Shown one piece after another: positions 52,424 through 62,770 of a stretch of 64,000 bases of DNA. The translations under genes and the position numbers were made by a program. Each line of letters begins with the position of its first letter. Position 1 is the first letter of the stretch. The notes under the pieces were generated by a model, which searched no databases, was not told where the DNA came from, and worked only from the letters and a program-made list of their open reading frames with translations. Source of the stretch: Taenia hydatigena (lineage: Eukaryota > Platyhelminthes > Cestoda > Cyclophyllidea > Taeniidae); the NCBI GenBank assembly GCA_036345935.2, contig JADWOT020000004.1, positions 8,015,062 to 8,079,061 on the forward strand. Direction: 5' to 3'.

Positions 52424-53511
52424 TTTTAATATTGGGAATAAATCGCAAGGAGCAAGTGAATAAATTATTCTTAGCGATTCACAAAACTCGTGCATTTTCC
52501 CCATAGAATTGCGATTAATCGTGCGGGTGTTGTGGCATGCTGAATATGGGGCGTGATTCTATCACTACCTCGAATAAATCTCATTACTTAAATTTCCGTT
52601 GGCATCTACAAGTAGGGACGTCCCAACTAAAGGCGAGTGGCAACTGGAGACTGACCAAACTTGAAGTTAATGAGTCAATAATCTGACAATTGCAACAATC
52701 CGACATCAGGGTGTTTGACTTTCCAACATCTGGAAAAGTCTAAATATTGTCTTAGCTTCAAATGGTGGGGCATGACTTCCTTGAGGATTGCGATTGAGAG
52801 CAATTGTGAACAATTTAGTTGGTGCTTAGGAAGAATGGCACTAATTGATGTTGATTTAGTTAGGAAGTAGACGATGAAATGTCTCTTTGTTGGAACTCAC
52901 AGAGCAGTCGAAAGTAACGACAGCTCACTAATCAAACTATGTGGCTATGATCCTATTTCAGGCTAAATGGTTGTGAGGCAGGCCAATTTAGTGTTTACAA
53001 GGAAATGTCGCGTTGCTCACACGTTCACATCTGTCCACTGCCAGAATAGCTGAAGACAAGGGCAAACAGCATCAACTTTGCGAAGAGTAAGTCTCAGTCT
53101 GCCTACTCTTCTTTCAACCACCCACTTTAAAAGGCAATTTGAGAGCTCCTTATTGGCAAGTGTTTTGTAGTTTAATCACGCACACTGCTGGTTTCTTGAC
53201 AGCAGCGATTAAATGCCACCAAGTTATGCGGCAGGGAGTGTGACGTGCGACTTGGTAAGGAATCCGACTGCAAAAACGAAAACAAGCCCGTTTTGACTAA
53301 AGCATTATTTCAGCAATCACTCATTTAGATCCGAACAAGGCGAGAACCATTGGCAAAGACAGCCCCACAGTGGTACAACATGGCCGAATTGGCACCTTCG
53401 GAAAGCTTTAGAAAGCACGTTAATTCACTCGACACTTACACTAATTCCAAGCCCCATCTTTTGTAGAATTTAACATGAAAGTCGCACGTGCTGATATTTT
53501 TAATCGTGTAG
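52424..53511. other. Weak exon fragments only
   Basis: 52,965-53,052 (ANLVFTRKCRVAHTFTSVHC) follows a ctatttcag and IAEDKGKQHQLCEE precedes a gtaagt near 53,090, but the two are in different frames. Confidence 0.3.
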
Positions 53512-53643
53512 GAAGAATACGCATTTGACTCAAAAGCCCACGCATTTAAGTTCACCATTGACTGCATCGTAACAGGAGCAGTATACGCCTCTAGTCTAGC
53601 CAAAGAAGGCGTTCAAGTCTGGGGATTTCAGCTATGTCGGTGA
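53512..53643 (+). CDS. Terminal exon candidate, 43 residues
   Basis: A tttttaatcgtgtag acceptor precedes EEYAFDSKAHAFKFTIDCIV ... ASSLAKEGVQVWGFQLCR and TGA. Strong protein-like composition, unidentified; could end a gene whose earlier exons lie at 51-53 kb. Confidence 0.35.
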   Translation, partial: EEYAFDSKAHAFKFTIDCIVTGAVYASSLAKEGVQVWGFQLCR

Positions 53644-53911
53644 CAGACTCTCATGCTCGTGTCAAATGATTGCCCGTAAACCTGGTTTCTTCAAGCCATG
53701 CTTTGGCCCGCTCTTCTAATTTGAGTTGGTTGTCAGTCACCTCATTGGCAATAAGTTGTCAGACAATCAATCACAAGACCTGAACTGGCCCTCTTTTAAG
53801 GTTCCGCATCTCAAGTTCAACTGGTCTCGGTGAAAATTTTTGTGAACTAGCACACGGTTTCACTCACGAGAACAGTAGAAGCTAGAGAGTGCTTGTAAAA
53901 TCATCACACTG

Positions 53912-54029
53912 GCCTTAAAACATGCGACGTGAGCGTGGGCTGGTCTGCGAGATCATCCCTGTGGAAGTGGGTAGGTGGGTGGGTAAGTGGGTGAGTGGGA
54001 GGGGAGGAGGACCGCTTGACCACACCTAA

Positions 54030-54063
<34 letters not shown>

Positions 54064-54201
54064 ATTTGACCTCGTTGAGCTTGCGCGGTGCGTGAGGTGT
54101 AGGGAGACCGACTGCATTGAGGTAGACGTGATAGTGCGTCGAATGGATAGAATGAGGTGAAGAAGAGGTGAACGATAAATGGAGGCCAAGGAAGATAAGC
54201 A
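53912..54201 (+). repeat. Direct repeat, right copy, with (GT)n
   Basis: Pair of 45,708-45,967. Confidence 0.9.
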
Positions 54202-54539
54202 CAAGAGGGTGATGAATTTGGCCGAGTAATTTATGTGAACCAACTTGAATCTTCCACATGCTGAGCTAAAAGATGACATTATTGTGTGTCTCGTGTTGTC
54301 CATCGACACTGCTTGCATGATAGCGACTCGAAATTGAACTGTCCAGGTGAGAATGGAATCGAAGTGTTTACAATTGCCAGCAAGCATTGCAGTGAACACG
54401 TACACATGTAGCACTAACAGTCTCTTGCTTCACAGGTTTTTGACAAACTCGACAGTATTCCATGGATGCGTGGTGTCTCCACCCACTTCTAAACAATCAA
54501 CATACCCTGCACAGTCGAAGGGAAATAAGGAATGAAGGA

Positions 54540-54700
54540 AGGCGCCTCTACTGGTTTCAACAGCAGCAATAGCTTGGTAGTACCAATAGTAGCAGCAATA
54601 ATAATCATAATGGAAGTGTTCGTATTACTACTAGGAACAGCGGCAGCAGCAGCAGTAGCATTGGCTGCAATAGTACGATTGTGCCCCCTACACACTGTAA
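54540..54700 (+). repeat. Imperfect AGC/ATA triplet tract
   Basis: Mixed agcagcaat/agtagcagc/aataat triplets. A 61-codon frame across it looks like a membrane helix (Ile/Ala-rich), but triplet repeats always give such frames. Confidence 0.6.
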
Positions 54701-54713
54701 ATCTTTTCGTTCA

Positions 54714-54938
54714 ATGACTAAGCTTGAAAAAGCCATTGCTCAATTAATCAATTTGAAAAGACTTGAGTTCACTTATCGGGAGTATGTTACTCCCCACAGG
54801 GCGAATAATAATGTCCCTCATGAAGGGAACCACAGTGCTGACAATGAGAGGCCTCACGTATTGGCACGATCGTGGCGACTGGGTGCAACACCTTATGGCA
54901 GATATGTAGACCCATCAAAAGGACAGCCCTACCAATAA
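54714..54938 (+). CDS. E2 small protein, 74 residues, orphan copy
   Basis: MTKLEKAIAQLINLKRLEFT ... TPHRANNNVPHEGNHSADNE, intact. Unlike other copies it is not preceded by E1: homology begins just before its ATG, after the triplet tract. Confidence 0.45.
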   Translation: MTKLEKAIAQLINLKRLEFTYREYVTPHRANNNVPHEGNHSADNERPHVLARSWRLGATPYGRYVDPSKGQPYQ

Positions 54939-54939
54939 G

Positions 54940-55593
54940 GCAATGACTCAAAGTAGAAGCCACTCCTTCAAATGGGCGATCTTAAGTTCAACGAGAACTA
55001 TTTTCACCAATTTATCATTCTATCTTACGGCTACCAACCACCATCGCGCATGTGTGACACATCTAACCACTACTCCCTTCCTTCCTTCCTTCATTCCTTC
55101 CTTCCTTCCTTCCTTCCTTCCTTCCGTCCCTCCTTTCTCTTTCCTTCCCTTCTTCGAAAAGCAAGCCTGCTGTCCCACCAGTGTAACATGTGTTGGTTCT
55201 TTCCTTACCACCACCATCGAAAATGCACATAGTGGATGTGCTGCATAAATGCCTTCAACACTCACACCCGTCTTCTCGTCACACGCAGCAACAGAAACCC
55301 GCTACTAAAGTCATTTAAGTAACACTTTTATTCTACTCGCATTTCGACTGCATTTCTAGCTCACTGGCATTGTGAGGCGACAGTACAGCCTCATTGTTGT
55401 GGGTGGTTGCTATCACTTTCACAAGCACATTCAACGCACCTACACCACAAAGCAGCACATCTTTCCAGTCGTGCCAGTAATAATTTTCATCATTAGCTTC
55501 CACCATGCACCACAATCCAACGTGAAGGCAGTGTAGTCACCAGACACAAAGCGCTGCTGACTTTCAAATGGTGAGGTTATCGATTGAATACAT
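54940..55593 (+). repeat. F unit copy, truncated before module 1
   Basis: Colinear with 58,976-59,690, then switches at gattgaatacat/ttgcgacc to the 55,594-56,346 duplication, so module 1 is absent. Confidence 0.9.
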
Positions 55594-55649
55594 TGCGACC
55601 ATCTCGCATAATTCACCAAACAACGGATTGTCCGAAACTGCTAAATTTG

Positions 55650-55981
55650 ATGCCACGACTTGACGTTGTGCCTGCTGATCCCTTGCTAGCTATTGTCGAG
55701 TCCGCATTGTCCGCTACCTCCTTCACTGGAGTTCAGTTTGCGGTCTCCACGCATTGGATTGCAATCAACCGTCAGAAGGGAGCCTGTCGTCCAAACACCA
55801 GAGAACACGCATTATTCCAAATGCAAAATGTAACTGATTTGCAAATTTTGGACGCTGCCCGAGGAAGCGAGTGAGTAAATGTTAAAATGACTTCTGCTTG
55901 CCATTTCTTCATTAGACTTCCAGAAGGGAAGAGAGAATCACTAACAAAGTTCCACAAACCATGCGGTTGTCAATAGATTAG
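55650..55981 (+). CDS. Small two-exon gene, second copy
   Basis: MPRLDVVPADPLLAIVESAL ... LQILDAARGS, a 53-bp intron 55,871-55,923 (gtgagt ... cttccag), then REERITNKVPQTMRLSID and TAG. Intact; pair of 8,177-8,508. Confidence 0.55.
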
Positions 55982-56095
55982 GCATTCAGAGATAAAACAA
56001 AGCAAGAACAGCGCCATTGTTTGCTTGAACAAAGCCACCAACATTTCTTTAAGCAGATGCATAGACGGTGATTCCAAGGCTGATTTCACCCACAG

Positions 56096-56346
56096 GGCTC
56101 TCCCAATTCAAATCCTCCAAGTAATCTCTCCACCAGACTCGATAGTATCAGACATAAAGTGTCTCCCGCATTTGCATGGGGTGCTCCCTGTCTAAACATG
56201 CACAATTTCAGCATTTTCGGTATGAGACGACTACATACAAATGGCAGAGTGCTCTTCTATGGCACTGCTAATTGTTACAATGGTGGCAACAGTTCAAGCT
56301 GTCCTATCACGACTCCCCATCTATCGTCGCTTGCAACGCATCACCA
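56096..56346 (+). pseudogene. Second copy of the 8,623 exon, 3' end lost
   Basis: GSPNSNPPSNLSTR ... VLFYGTANCYNGGNSSSCPI matches, then at about 56,346 the reading enters the LTR fragment and the original C-terminus is missing. Confidence 0.5.
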
Positions 56347-56560
56347 CCTCTCTTTTCTGGTCACCCTTGTTAGTAGAAGTCTGGGTATGTTCCGACATCT
56401 TTAATATATAGAGTGATAATTACACAGCTAGGCGAGATGTGGGGGTTCAGGCCTGGGAAGTGTCACGCTCCAGCGAGTCTCCACGCTGCTCCGTCACGTG
56501 GTTCAAATTCTTTTCCCACCTCTGGCCTACAAAGCACATTTAAAGAATATAAGTACTACA
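56347..56560 (-). mobile_element. Gypsy LTR fragment
   Basis: On the minus strand it starts TGTAGTACTT and follows the 7,030-7,255 LTR to agagagg, missing the last ~17 bp. It contains the ATG equivalent and TATA-like tatatatt. No internal gypsy sequence is attached, so it is a truncated solo LTR. Confidence 0.85.
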
Positions 56561-57917
56561 AACACACGATTGGTTTGCCCACGTAAATCGTAAAACACTC
56601 ATTTTTTGCCCACCGCCAGGCAACCACGTTTTGGTGCTGGAGAGGCAAGCCTGCTCAAATTCTCATTCTGTGGCCAATTTTAACACCACACAATGCATTT
56701 ATATCCTTTTCCATAATGAGCACAGTAATAATCACTTCTGACTGTCCAAGGATGGAATGCTGTTCTGGTGTCTGACGTCTGCCAAGCCTTCGAAGGTGCA
56801 AATCGTTGTAAACGCTTCCATACACTTACCAGTCCTCAAAAAAGGAGACGTCTCCCTATTTATTGACCATCCTAACCATAGCTGTCCTAGTTGTCGTCGT
56901 CGTCATCGTCGTCGCCTGCTCTAGTTCGTGGGTGATAACGCGATTGTCTGATGGCTGAGGAGAGTGTTGATCACCTCAAGTGTAGATTTTGCTACACTGC
57001 AAATTTTGCCACTTTTTCAATCCAATTTATTGTCCTATTCGGCTTGTGTACAAGAACTGACGTTATTCGTGCTCGCGTGGAAGAAACATTAACTTCCGTG
57101 CGGGCTATCTACTCGTAGCCATTTGCACGGTGAGAGACTACGTCACCGTCAGGATATTTTATGAAGTCCTCTTTCACCAGATAAACATCTGTTCCAGCTG
57201 CTTGGGAGCATCTTTTGTCCTGGCACCGGTATGATGTTATTTACTGCTAAGAATGCATTTCTGCAGCAAATAAAAGCGACTTGTCACTTAGTCAACAAAT
57301 CAGTGGTGCTACTCTATGGCAAGAACTTATCAAATGCTCAATTGTTAATGAGCGGTGAGCAAGTTGCGTAAAGTCGTTTGAAAGTGTGCCACGACTGGCT
57401 CGCAGACAAGACTACCCACTGGTAGTGACGGTTTCGGCGTTCGCATGTCCAGCTTATCGCGAATCTTCTCATCTTACACGAGACCATCCATCCATCCATC
57501 ACTCCATCAAGTGTCAATCACACAGAGTGAAGGCCAATTATGCGTCCTCTGGTACACAGAGAGCAGAGCAATGTGAGAAGACTGTACTAAGGTGGGGAGG
57601 TTGCCACAAGGAGGATGGAGAAAGGAGAGGGAAGAAATCGGAGCAGGATTCAGTGAATCCCCTCAACGTGTCTCGAACTCCACCACTGCTGCTTCGTGAT
57701 CATCCAACTGGCATCCTTGTTGCCTGTGGAGGTGGCCACACTGTCGTTAATGTCAGTTGCTGTGGTGTGGAAAAGGCATCTGGTTGAATGTCGCAAAGTG
57801 GAAAGCAGTTGTATCGATTTCCATCGAGTAGATGGATCTCACCTATCAGTAACCTTCAGTCTCCTGTAAGTAAACCATTCACCACCACGAGAAACTGTGT
57901 CTACATTCCACCACTGT
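56561..57917. other. No firm gene; one 133-codon frame at 57,386-57,787
   Basis: The plus frame RRQDYPLVVTVSAFACPAYR ... PTGILVACGGGHTVVNVSCC has no ATG at its start. A (GTC)n/(GTCGTC) patch is at 56,892. Unresolved. Confidence 0.3.
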
Positions 57918-58369
57918 GCAAAGGGTGAAAATCCTCTTGTCATGAAATACTGTACAAAAGGATTGGGTTAATAAGATGAATTGAAGATAAATGTGAATGA
58001 CACATAACATTATAGGGAGAAAGGGAAACAATGAAGTATTTTTGTTTCGCTCGTGGGAAGTTTAATATGTTTGAATGGAGGGAGGAAAGAGGGAGAAGGA
58101 ATAAGGTGGGGAGGGAATTAAGCCTTATAATTATACATTGCTGCGACACCATCGTTCTTCCACTTTTCTGACTACACTGCAGTTGCTAACCTTGTTTGAT
58201 GTTAAAATGCGCTAATTTCTGGAAGTCGCGAGGTTGCTACGAAACATTCAACATTGCTGTACCGCATGGAGATGGCATGGTGCAGACTAGTTCAGCTAAT
58301 TTGAAACAAGTGGTCAATCATGAAAAAGAACAACTACTGGACAAGAACTCAGTGATTTGTTGCTAGAAG

Positions 58370-58699
58370 ATGACGCAACTCAGGTGTAATCAAACACCCT
58401 CACTCACTCACTGCCATCGCTTGTTTTCGTGCACTTCGCTCCCACCAACATGCCCGCAAAGGCCTGGCACGTCGGAGGCATTTGTCTTTAGCCTTGGCAC
58501 AGCCGAGCCAATGGCCACAGCGATGGCAGAGATAAGATGGCAGATGAATGCGAAGAGAAAAAGCAGATGGGTTAGAGTCAGTCACGATCATGTAAGGAAT
58601 GATTTGCGTATACCATGCAAGATCTTCCATAAATGTCTCAATGGGCTTTTGCTATCGTCCAAACTTAGTGCACACTTCCGAACGTGGTCGAATAAATAG
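58370..58699 (+). CDS. E1 protein with 33-bp in-frame deletion
   Basis: MTQLRCNQTPSLTHCHRLFS ... GTAEPMATAMAEIRWQMNAK ... RWVRVSHD joined directly to HVRNDLRIPCKIFHKC; eleven codons present in other copies are missing without shifting the frame. 109 residues, intact. Confidence 0.4.
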   Translation: MTQLRCNQTPSLTHCHRLFSCTSLPPTCPQRPGTSEAFVFSLGTAEPMATAMAEIRWQMNAKRKSRWVRVSHDHVRNDLRIPCKIFHKCLNGLLLSSKLSAHFRTWSNK

Positions 58700-58747
58700 A
58701 CGCAGTTAATTATTCTACCGCTGAGCAAATCATGCAATTGAACTACA

Positions 58748-58972
58748 ATGGCCCTGCTTGAAAAAGCCATTGCTCAATTAATCAATTTGAAAAGACTTGA
58801 GTTCACTTATCGGGAGTATGTTACTCCCCACAGGGCGAATAATAATGTCCCTCATGAAGGGAACCACAGTGCTGACAATGAGAGGCCTCACGTATTGGCA
58901 CGATTGTGGCGACTGGGTGCAACACCTTATGGCAGATATGTAGACCCATCAAAAGGACAGCCCTACCAATAA
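58748..58972 (+). CDS. E2 small protein, 74 residues
   Basis: MALLEKAIAQLINLKRLEFT, nearly identical to the 54,714 copy (both have RYVDPSKGQ against RYGGSSKGQ in the others), so these two share a recent ancestor. Confidence 0.45.
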   Translation: MALLEKAIAQLINLKRLEFTYREYVTPHRANNNVPHEGNHSADNERPHVLARLWRLGATPYGRYVDPSKGQPYQ

Positions 58973-58975
58973 GGC

Positions 58976-59728
58976 AATGAATCAAAGTAGAAGCTACTCC
59001 TTCAAATGGACCATCTTAATTTAAAGGAGAACTATTTTCACCAATTTATCATTCTATCTTACGGCTACCAACCACCGTCTCGCATGTGTGACACATCTAA
59101 CCACTTCTTCCTCCCTTCATTCTTTCCTTCCTTCCTTCCTTCCTTCTTCCTTCCTTCCTTCCTTCCTTCCTTCCTTCCTTCCTTTCTTTCTTTCTTCCTT
59201 CCTTCCTTCCTTCCTTCCTTCCTTCCGTCCCTCCTTTCTCTTTCCTTCCCTTCTTCGAAAAGCAAGCCTGCTGTCCCACCAGTGTAACATGTGTTGGTTC
59301 TTTCCTTACCACCACCATCGAAAATGCACATAGTGGATGTGCTGCATAAATGCCTTTAACACTCACACCCGTCTTCTCGTCACACGCAGCAACAGAAACC
59401 CACTACTAAAGTCATTTGAGTAACACTTATTCCACTCGCATTTCTAGCTCACTGGCATTATGAGGCGACAGTACAGTCGCATCGTTGTGGGTGGTTGCTA
59501 TCACTTCCACAAGCACATTCAACGCACCTACACCTCACCTACACCACAAAGCAGTACATCGTTCCAGTCGTGCCAGTAATAATTTTCATCATTAGCTTCC
59601 ACCATGCACCACAATCCAGCGTGAAGGCAGTGTAGTCACCAGACACAAAGCGCTGCTGACTTTCAAATGGTGAGGTTATCGATTGAATCCATTGATCGTG
59701 TCACACACTCAAACATACCGCCACAACA
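58976..59728 (+). repeat. F unit with the longest (TTCC)/(TTTC) tract
   Basis: ttcc/tttc tract of about 120 bp at 59,105-59,226. Frames reading FLPSFLPS are artefacts. Confidence 0.9.
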
Positions 59729-60680
59729 ATGTTTGCGAATCGGATGTATCTGCAAATGCTCTTCGTCTTGGTGTACATTTCGCTTTGGTTTTTCGGTCAC
59801 TTTGGTTTTTTCCGTTTGCAATTTTTCTTTCTCGCGTGGACCCTCGTGGACATGGCGCAAGCAGTGTCCACGAGGAGAGGTAGGTGCTCGCCTTTACACA
59901 CACCTCTACTAACGTACTTGTCATGCAGGTTGCCAAAGACGCCAACAGGCTGTCTCTCACAAAGCACTTCAGACAGATGTTCATGTGGAAGAAGAGCGGG
60001 TGGAGCAAGTGGAGCAGGTGGAGGAGATGGAGAACTCGACTGGCGCATCTGATGCGAAGCTGGTGAGATTCCAGCAGATGCTGCAATTCTTCGCATCGCC
60101 TCCAAGTCATTCGATGCGGAGGCGGCAGCGGCAGCAGCAGCAGCGACGGTCGGCAGAAACGGAAGGAGATACCGGCGCCGCAGACACGACCTACGGTGTT
60201 ACCGACCTTCCGGATGAGTACGAATGGAGGGAAGACGGAGGAGGAGGTGGTGGTGTGGATAGCGCAAAGGGCCTTTGCGCTGAAAGGAGGAGGGGGAGGA
60301 TGAGAAGACGGATGGAGACAAAGGGCCGTTCGAAGAGGGACGAGGACGGGCAGCAGGAAAAGGAGGAGGAGGAGGAGGTGCGGTTGGAGCGGGAGGAGCG
60401 GGTGGAGCGTGAGCGGGAGCAGGCGCAGGTGCGGGATGGGCAGCGCGAGGAGAAGCAGGAGGAGGACGGGAGAATGCAGAAGGAGGTGAAGAAGGGGAAG
60501 ACGCACAATGTCATCATGGAGAGCGGTCACCACGTACACGGCAAAGCAAAGAAGACGCGCAGCGGCAGGTGGCGTCGGCTCTTCATTAACTCAATCGGTG
60601 GACTCGCGTGGCACCAACAACACAAGGGACCTCACCAACACCCACACCGTCACCGGTTTACAGACTCCATGATGCATTGA
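59729..60680 (+). CDS. Module 1 charged protein with N-terminal membrane segment, copy B (300 aa)
   Basis: Exon 1 (59,729-59,879) MFANRMYLQMLFVLVYISLW is hydrophobic to about residue 40. Intron 59,880-59,928 (49 bp, phase 1, with ctaac before catgcag). Exon 2 (59,929-60,680): GCQRRQQAVSHKALQTDVHV, SDAKLVRFQQMLQFFASPPS, TTYGVTDLPDEYEWRED, Glu/Arg-rich middle, GKTHNVIMESGHHVHGKAKK, ending TDSMMH. Relative to copy A there are about eight indels in the low-complexity parts, all multiples of 3. Coiled-coil or disordered body; probably secreted or membrane-bound. Family unknown. Confidence 0.65.
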
Positions 60681-61338
60681 TGATGGAGCAAAGTGTGCTT
60701 CTTGCCTACCACCAATTCACACCAAGTCAAGTTGGTGAGAGCATTGTCCTTCCTGTTAATGCAGCATCTGCACTATGAGCAGCAGCAGCAGGAGGAGGAG
60801 GAGAAGGGCGTTGTTGTTGTTGTCGTTGTTGTGGTTGTTAGGGACACTGTAGTTGTCACGGTTGGCTCAGCAGCAGTAGCAGCAGCAGCAGCAGGAGGAG
60901 GAGGTAGATGACGATGATGACCTCTACCCATGCCAAGAGCGAAGGACTTCCGTTCGTTCGTCCGTCCGTCCGTCTCTCTTACCTTCCTATTTTTTTTCTC
61001 TCCTTTTTCATTTAGTGTTCGGTTGAGATGTCCCGGTGCCAACAATGTCTCGCCCATGTCCACCGTCAGAGTCGACAATTGTGCCCCTGCTGCCATCGCC
61101 GATGCCGTTGTTCACCGCCATGCGTGATGTCTCCTCGTTCTTCACTTCTTTCTCCGTTCCGATGCCTCCCCTCTCTCTCTCTCTCGCTCTCCCTCCCTCC
61201 CTGCCTCCCTTCCCTCTCCCTGTTCCCCTCCCTCCCTCCCCGCCTTCCTTCCTTCACTCCTTCCTTCCTTTCTCCCTTCCTCTTCTTCCTCGAGTAGCTG
61301 CTTGTCTTCCACCGTCGCCCTTCCTTCTTTCGTATTCA

Positions 61339-61620
61339 CATCTCACCCCTCCGCTTCCTCTCATTCGCATTCATCCGGACCTTCGGTCGTGCCGTGGACG
61401 TCTGCTGCTGATGCGTCGGCTCCTTCCATTTCGCCACCGTCAGCGACGACTTGCAGTATCCGTTGCAATCCACCAAACTTCACATCAGATGCGACTGCCT
61501 GCCAGTTCTCCCTCCGCCCACACTGCCTACCCTGCCCATTCTGTCCCACTTCCCTTGCTTCCACATGAACATTCGTCTGAGGTGCTTTGTGTCAGACAGC
61601 TTCTTGGCTTCTTTGGCAAC
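61339..61620 (-). pseudogene. Module 2 of charged-protein family, copy B, decayed
   Basis: CQRSQEAV, TGA, HKAPQTNVHVEAREVGQNGQ ... ASDVKFGGLQRILQVVADGG ... TTEGPDECE, then a second TGA absent from copy A (which reads EW). Faces module 1 tail to tail as in arm A. The GA/CT-rich stretch 61,150-61,300 follows, as in arm A. Confidence 0.6.
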
Positions 61621-61734
61621 CCACATGCCACCTTTCTTATTTTTGTTCTTCTTCTTCTTCTTCTTCTCTGTTTGTTCAAATACATTTCTTTTGTTCATCA
61701 GACGAACGCCTTATCTCACTTATCACTTAGTAGG

Positions 61735-62235
61735 CGGCAGGATGGCGGTGACGCCACAGAATCCACCTCACATTTCGTTTCCAGGCAACTCTCTCCCTCC
61801 ACATCAAGTGCTCATCTTTTAAGTCATTCTTGATGAATGACGAGGAAGGAGCGATGGTTGATGGGATGAAAAGAAGCCGACTGGGATCTGTTTGTGCCGA
61901 CTTGACTTCGATGCATCCAAGCAAATGATGAAGGAGGACGAGCAATTAGGTGATGGCACAGCAGCTGACTTCTCTTAACAGGGTCACAAGTGGCGTAACT
62001 CCTTGCCTCCGCAACTAATTCACTGACTACTTCTTAGCAACCCACCAACCAATATCACTTTCGATGGAAATTTCGACTGACATGATCCCTTCAAATTAAT
62101 CAAGTGGCCGAACTCTTCTGCAACAACTGCCTCATTCTCCGTCACCTCACTCAGTGAGGGTTTGCTGCCCTAGTGGTTGCCAAGCTATCGGCGTTCGCGT
62201 CGTCCTCTCGTCAAGCTTTAGTCCCACGCCGCTGA
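61735..62235 (+). repeat. Copy of window positions 1-500; absent from arm A
   Basis: Lies inside arm B between ccacagaatccacc and the ctccaccggcc flank; arm A joins these directly. Either inserted here or deleted there. Confidence 0.8.
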
Positions 62236-62476
62236 CTGTGCTGCTAATTTAAGCTCACTCTCCACCGGCCAATTCGAAGCATTCAATACCACATCCCGAC
62301 TCTGTCTTATGGTCGTTGAGTTGTGTGACACCATCTCCTTCACATTATAATAAGACATTCACTTCATCAGTTGTGTATTTATGATAGAAGAGATAAAAGA
62401 ATTTTGATCCACTTGCTCTTTAATTTGGCACGGGAACACACACACACACACGCACACACCGAGAGTGTGTCAATTC

Positions 62477-62596
62477 ATGAGCAATGACGCCTGGGTGGTG
62501 GGAGGAAGAGGAGTGGGAATAATAGAAGACGCAGGCCACGTGAATTCAGGCGTGAACGCAAAGCATCAAAATGCAACCGAACAGTTGCTCAAGTAA
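62477..62596 (+). CDS. Small frame, 39 residues, copy B
   Basis: MSNDAWVVGGRGVGIIEDAG ... NATEQLLK; pair of 24,649-24,768. Confidence 0.35.
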   Translation: MSNDAWVVGGRGVGIIEDAGHVNSGVNAKHQNATEQLLK

Positions 62597-62770
62597 TAAA
62601 TAAGTACCTCATTATTTGATTGAACTAACCATAGCTGGGTTGCTCAAATGCTACGATGACGACGACGGCGTCGACGGTGTGGCAACCAGGCAGAACGTAG
62701 GCACCTGGTGCAGTTGCAAAGTGACAGAATTGCTTTTTGCACCCAATGCTACTAATATGTGCGTCAGCAA

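Larger units (their letters stand above)
55594..56346 (+). repeat. Direct segmental duplication, pair of 8,118-8,875
   Basis: See 8,118. Right end cut by the LTR fragment at 56,347. Confidence 0.9.

Noticed and set aside
54532..54717. 61-residue predicted membrane peptide
   Set aside because: Arises from AGC/ATA triplet repeats next to the E2 copy.
59006..59366. FLPSFLPS and RKEGRKEG proteins
   Set aside because: TTCC tract translated; lengths differ between copies.
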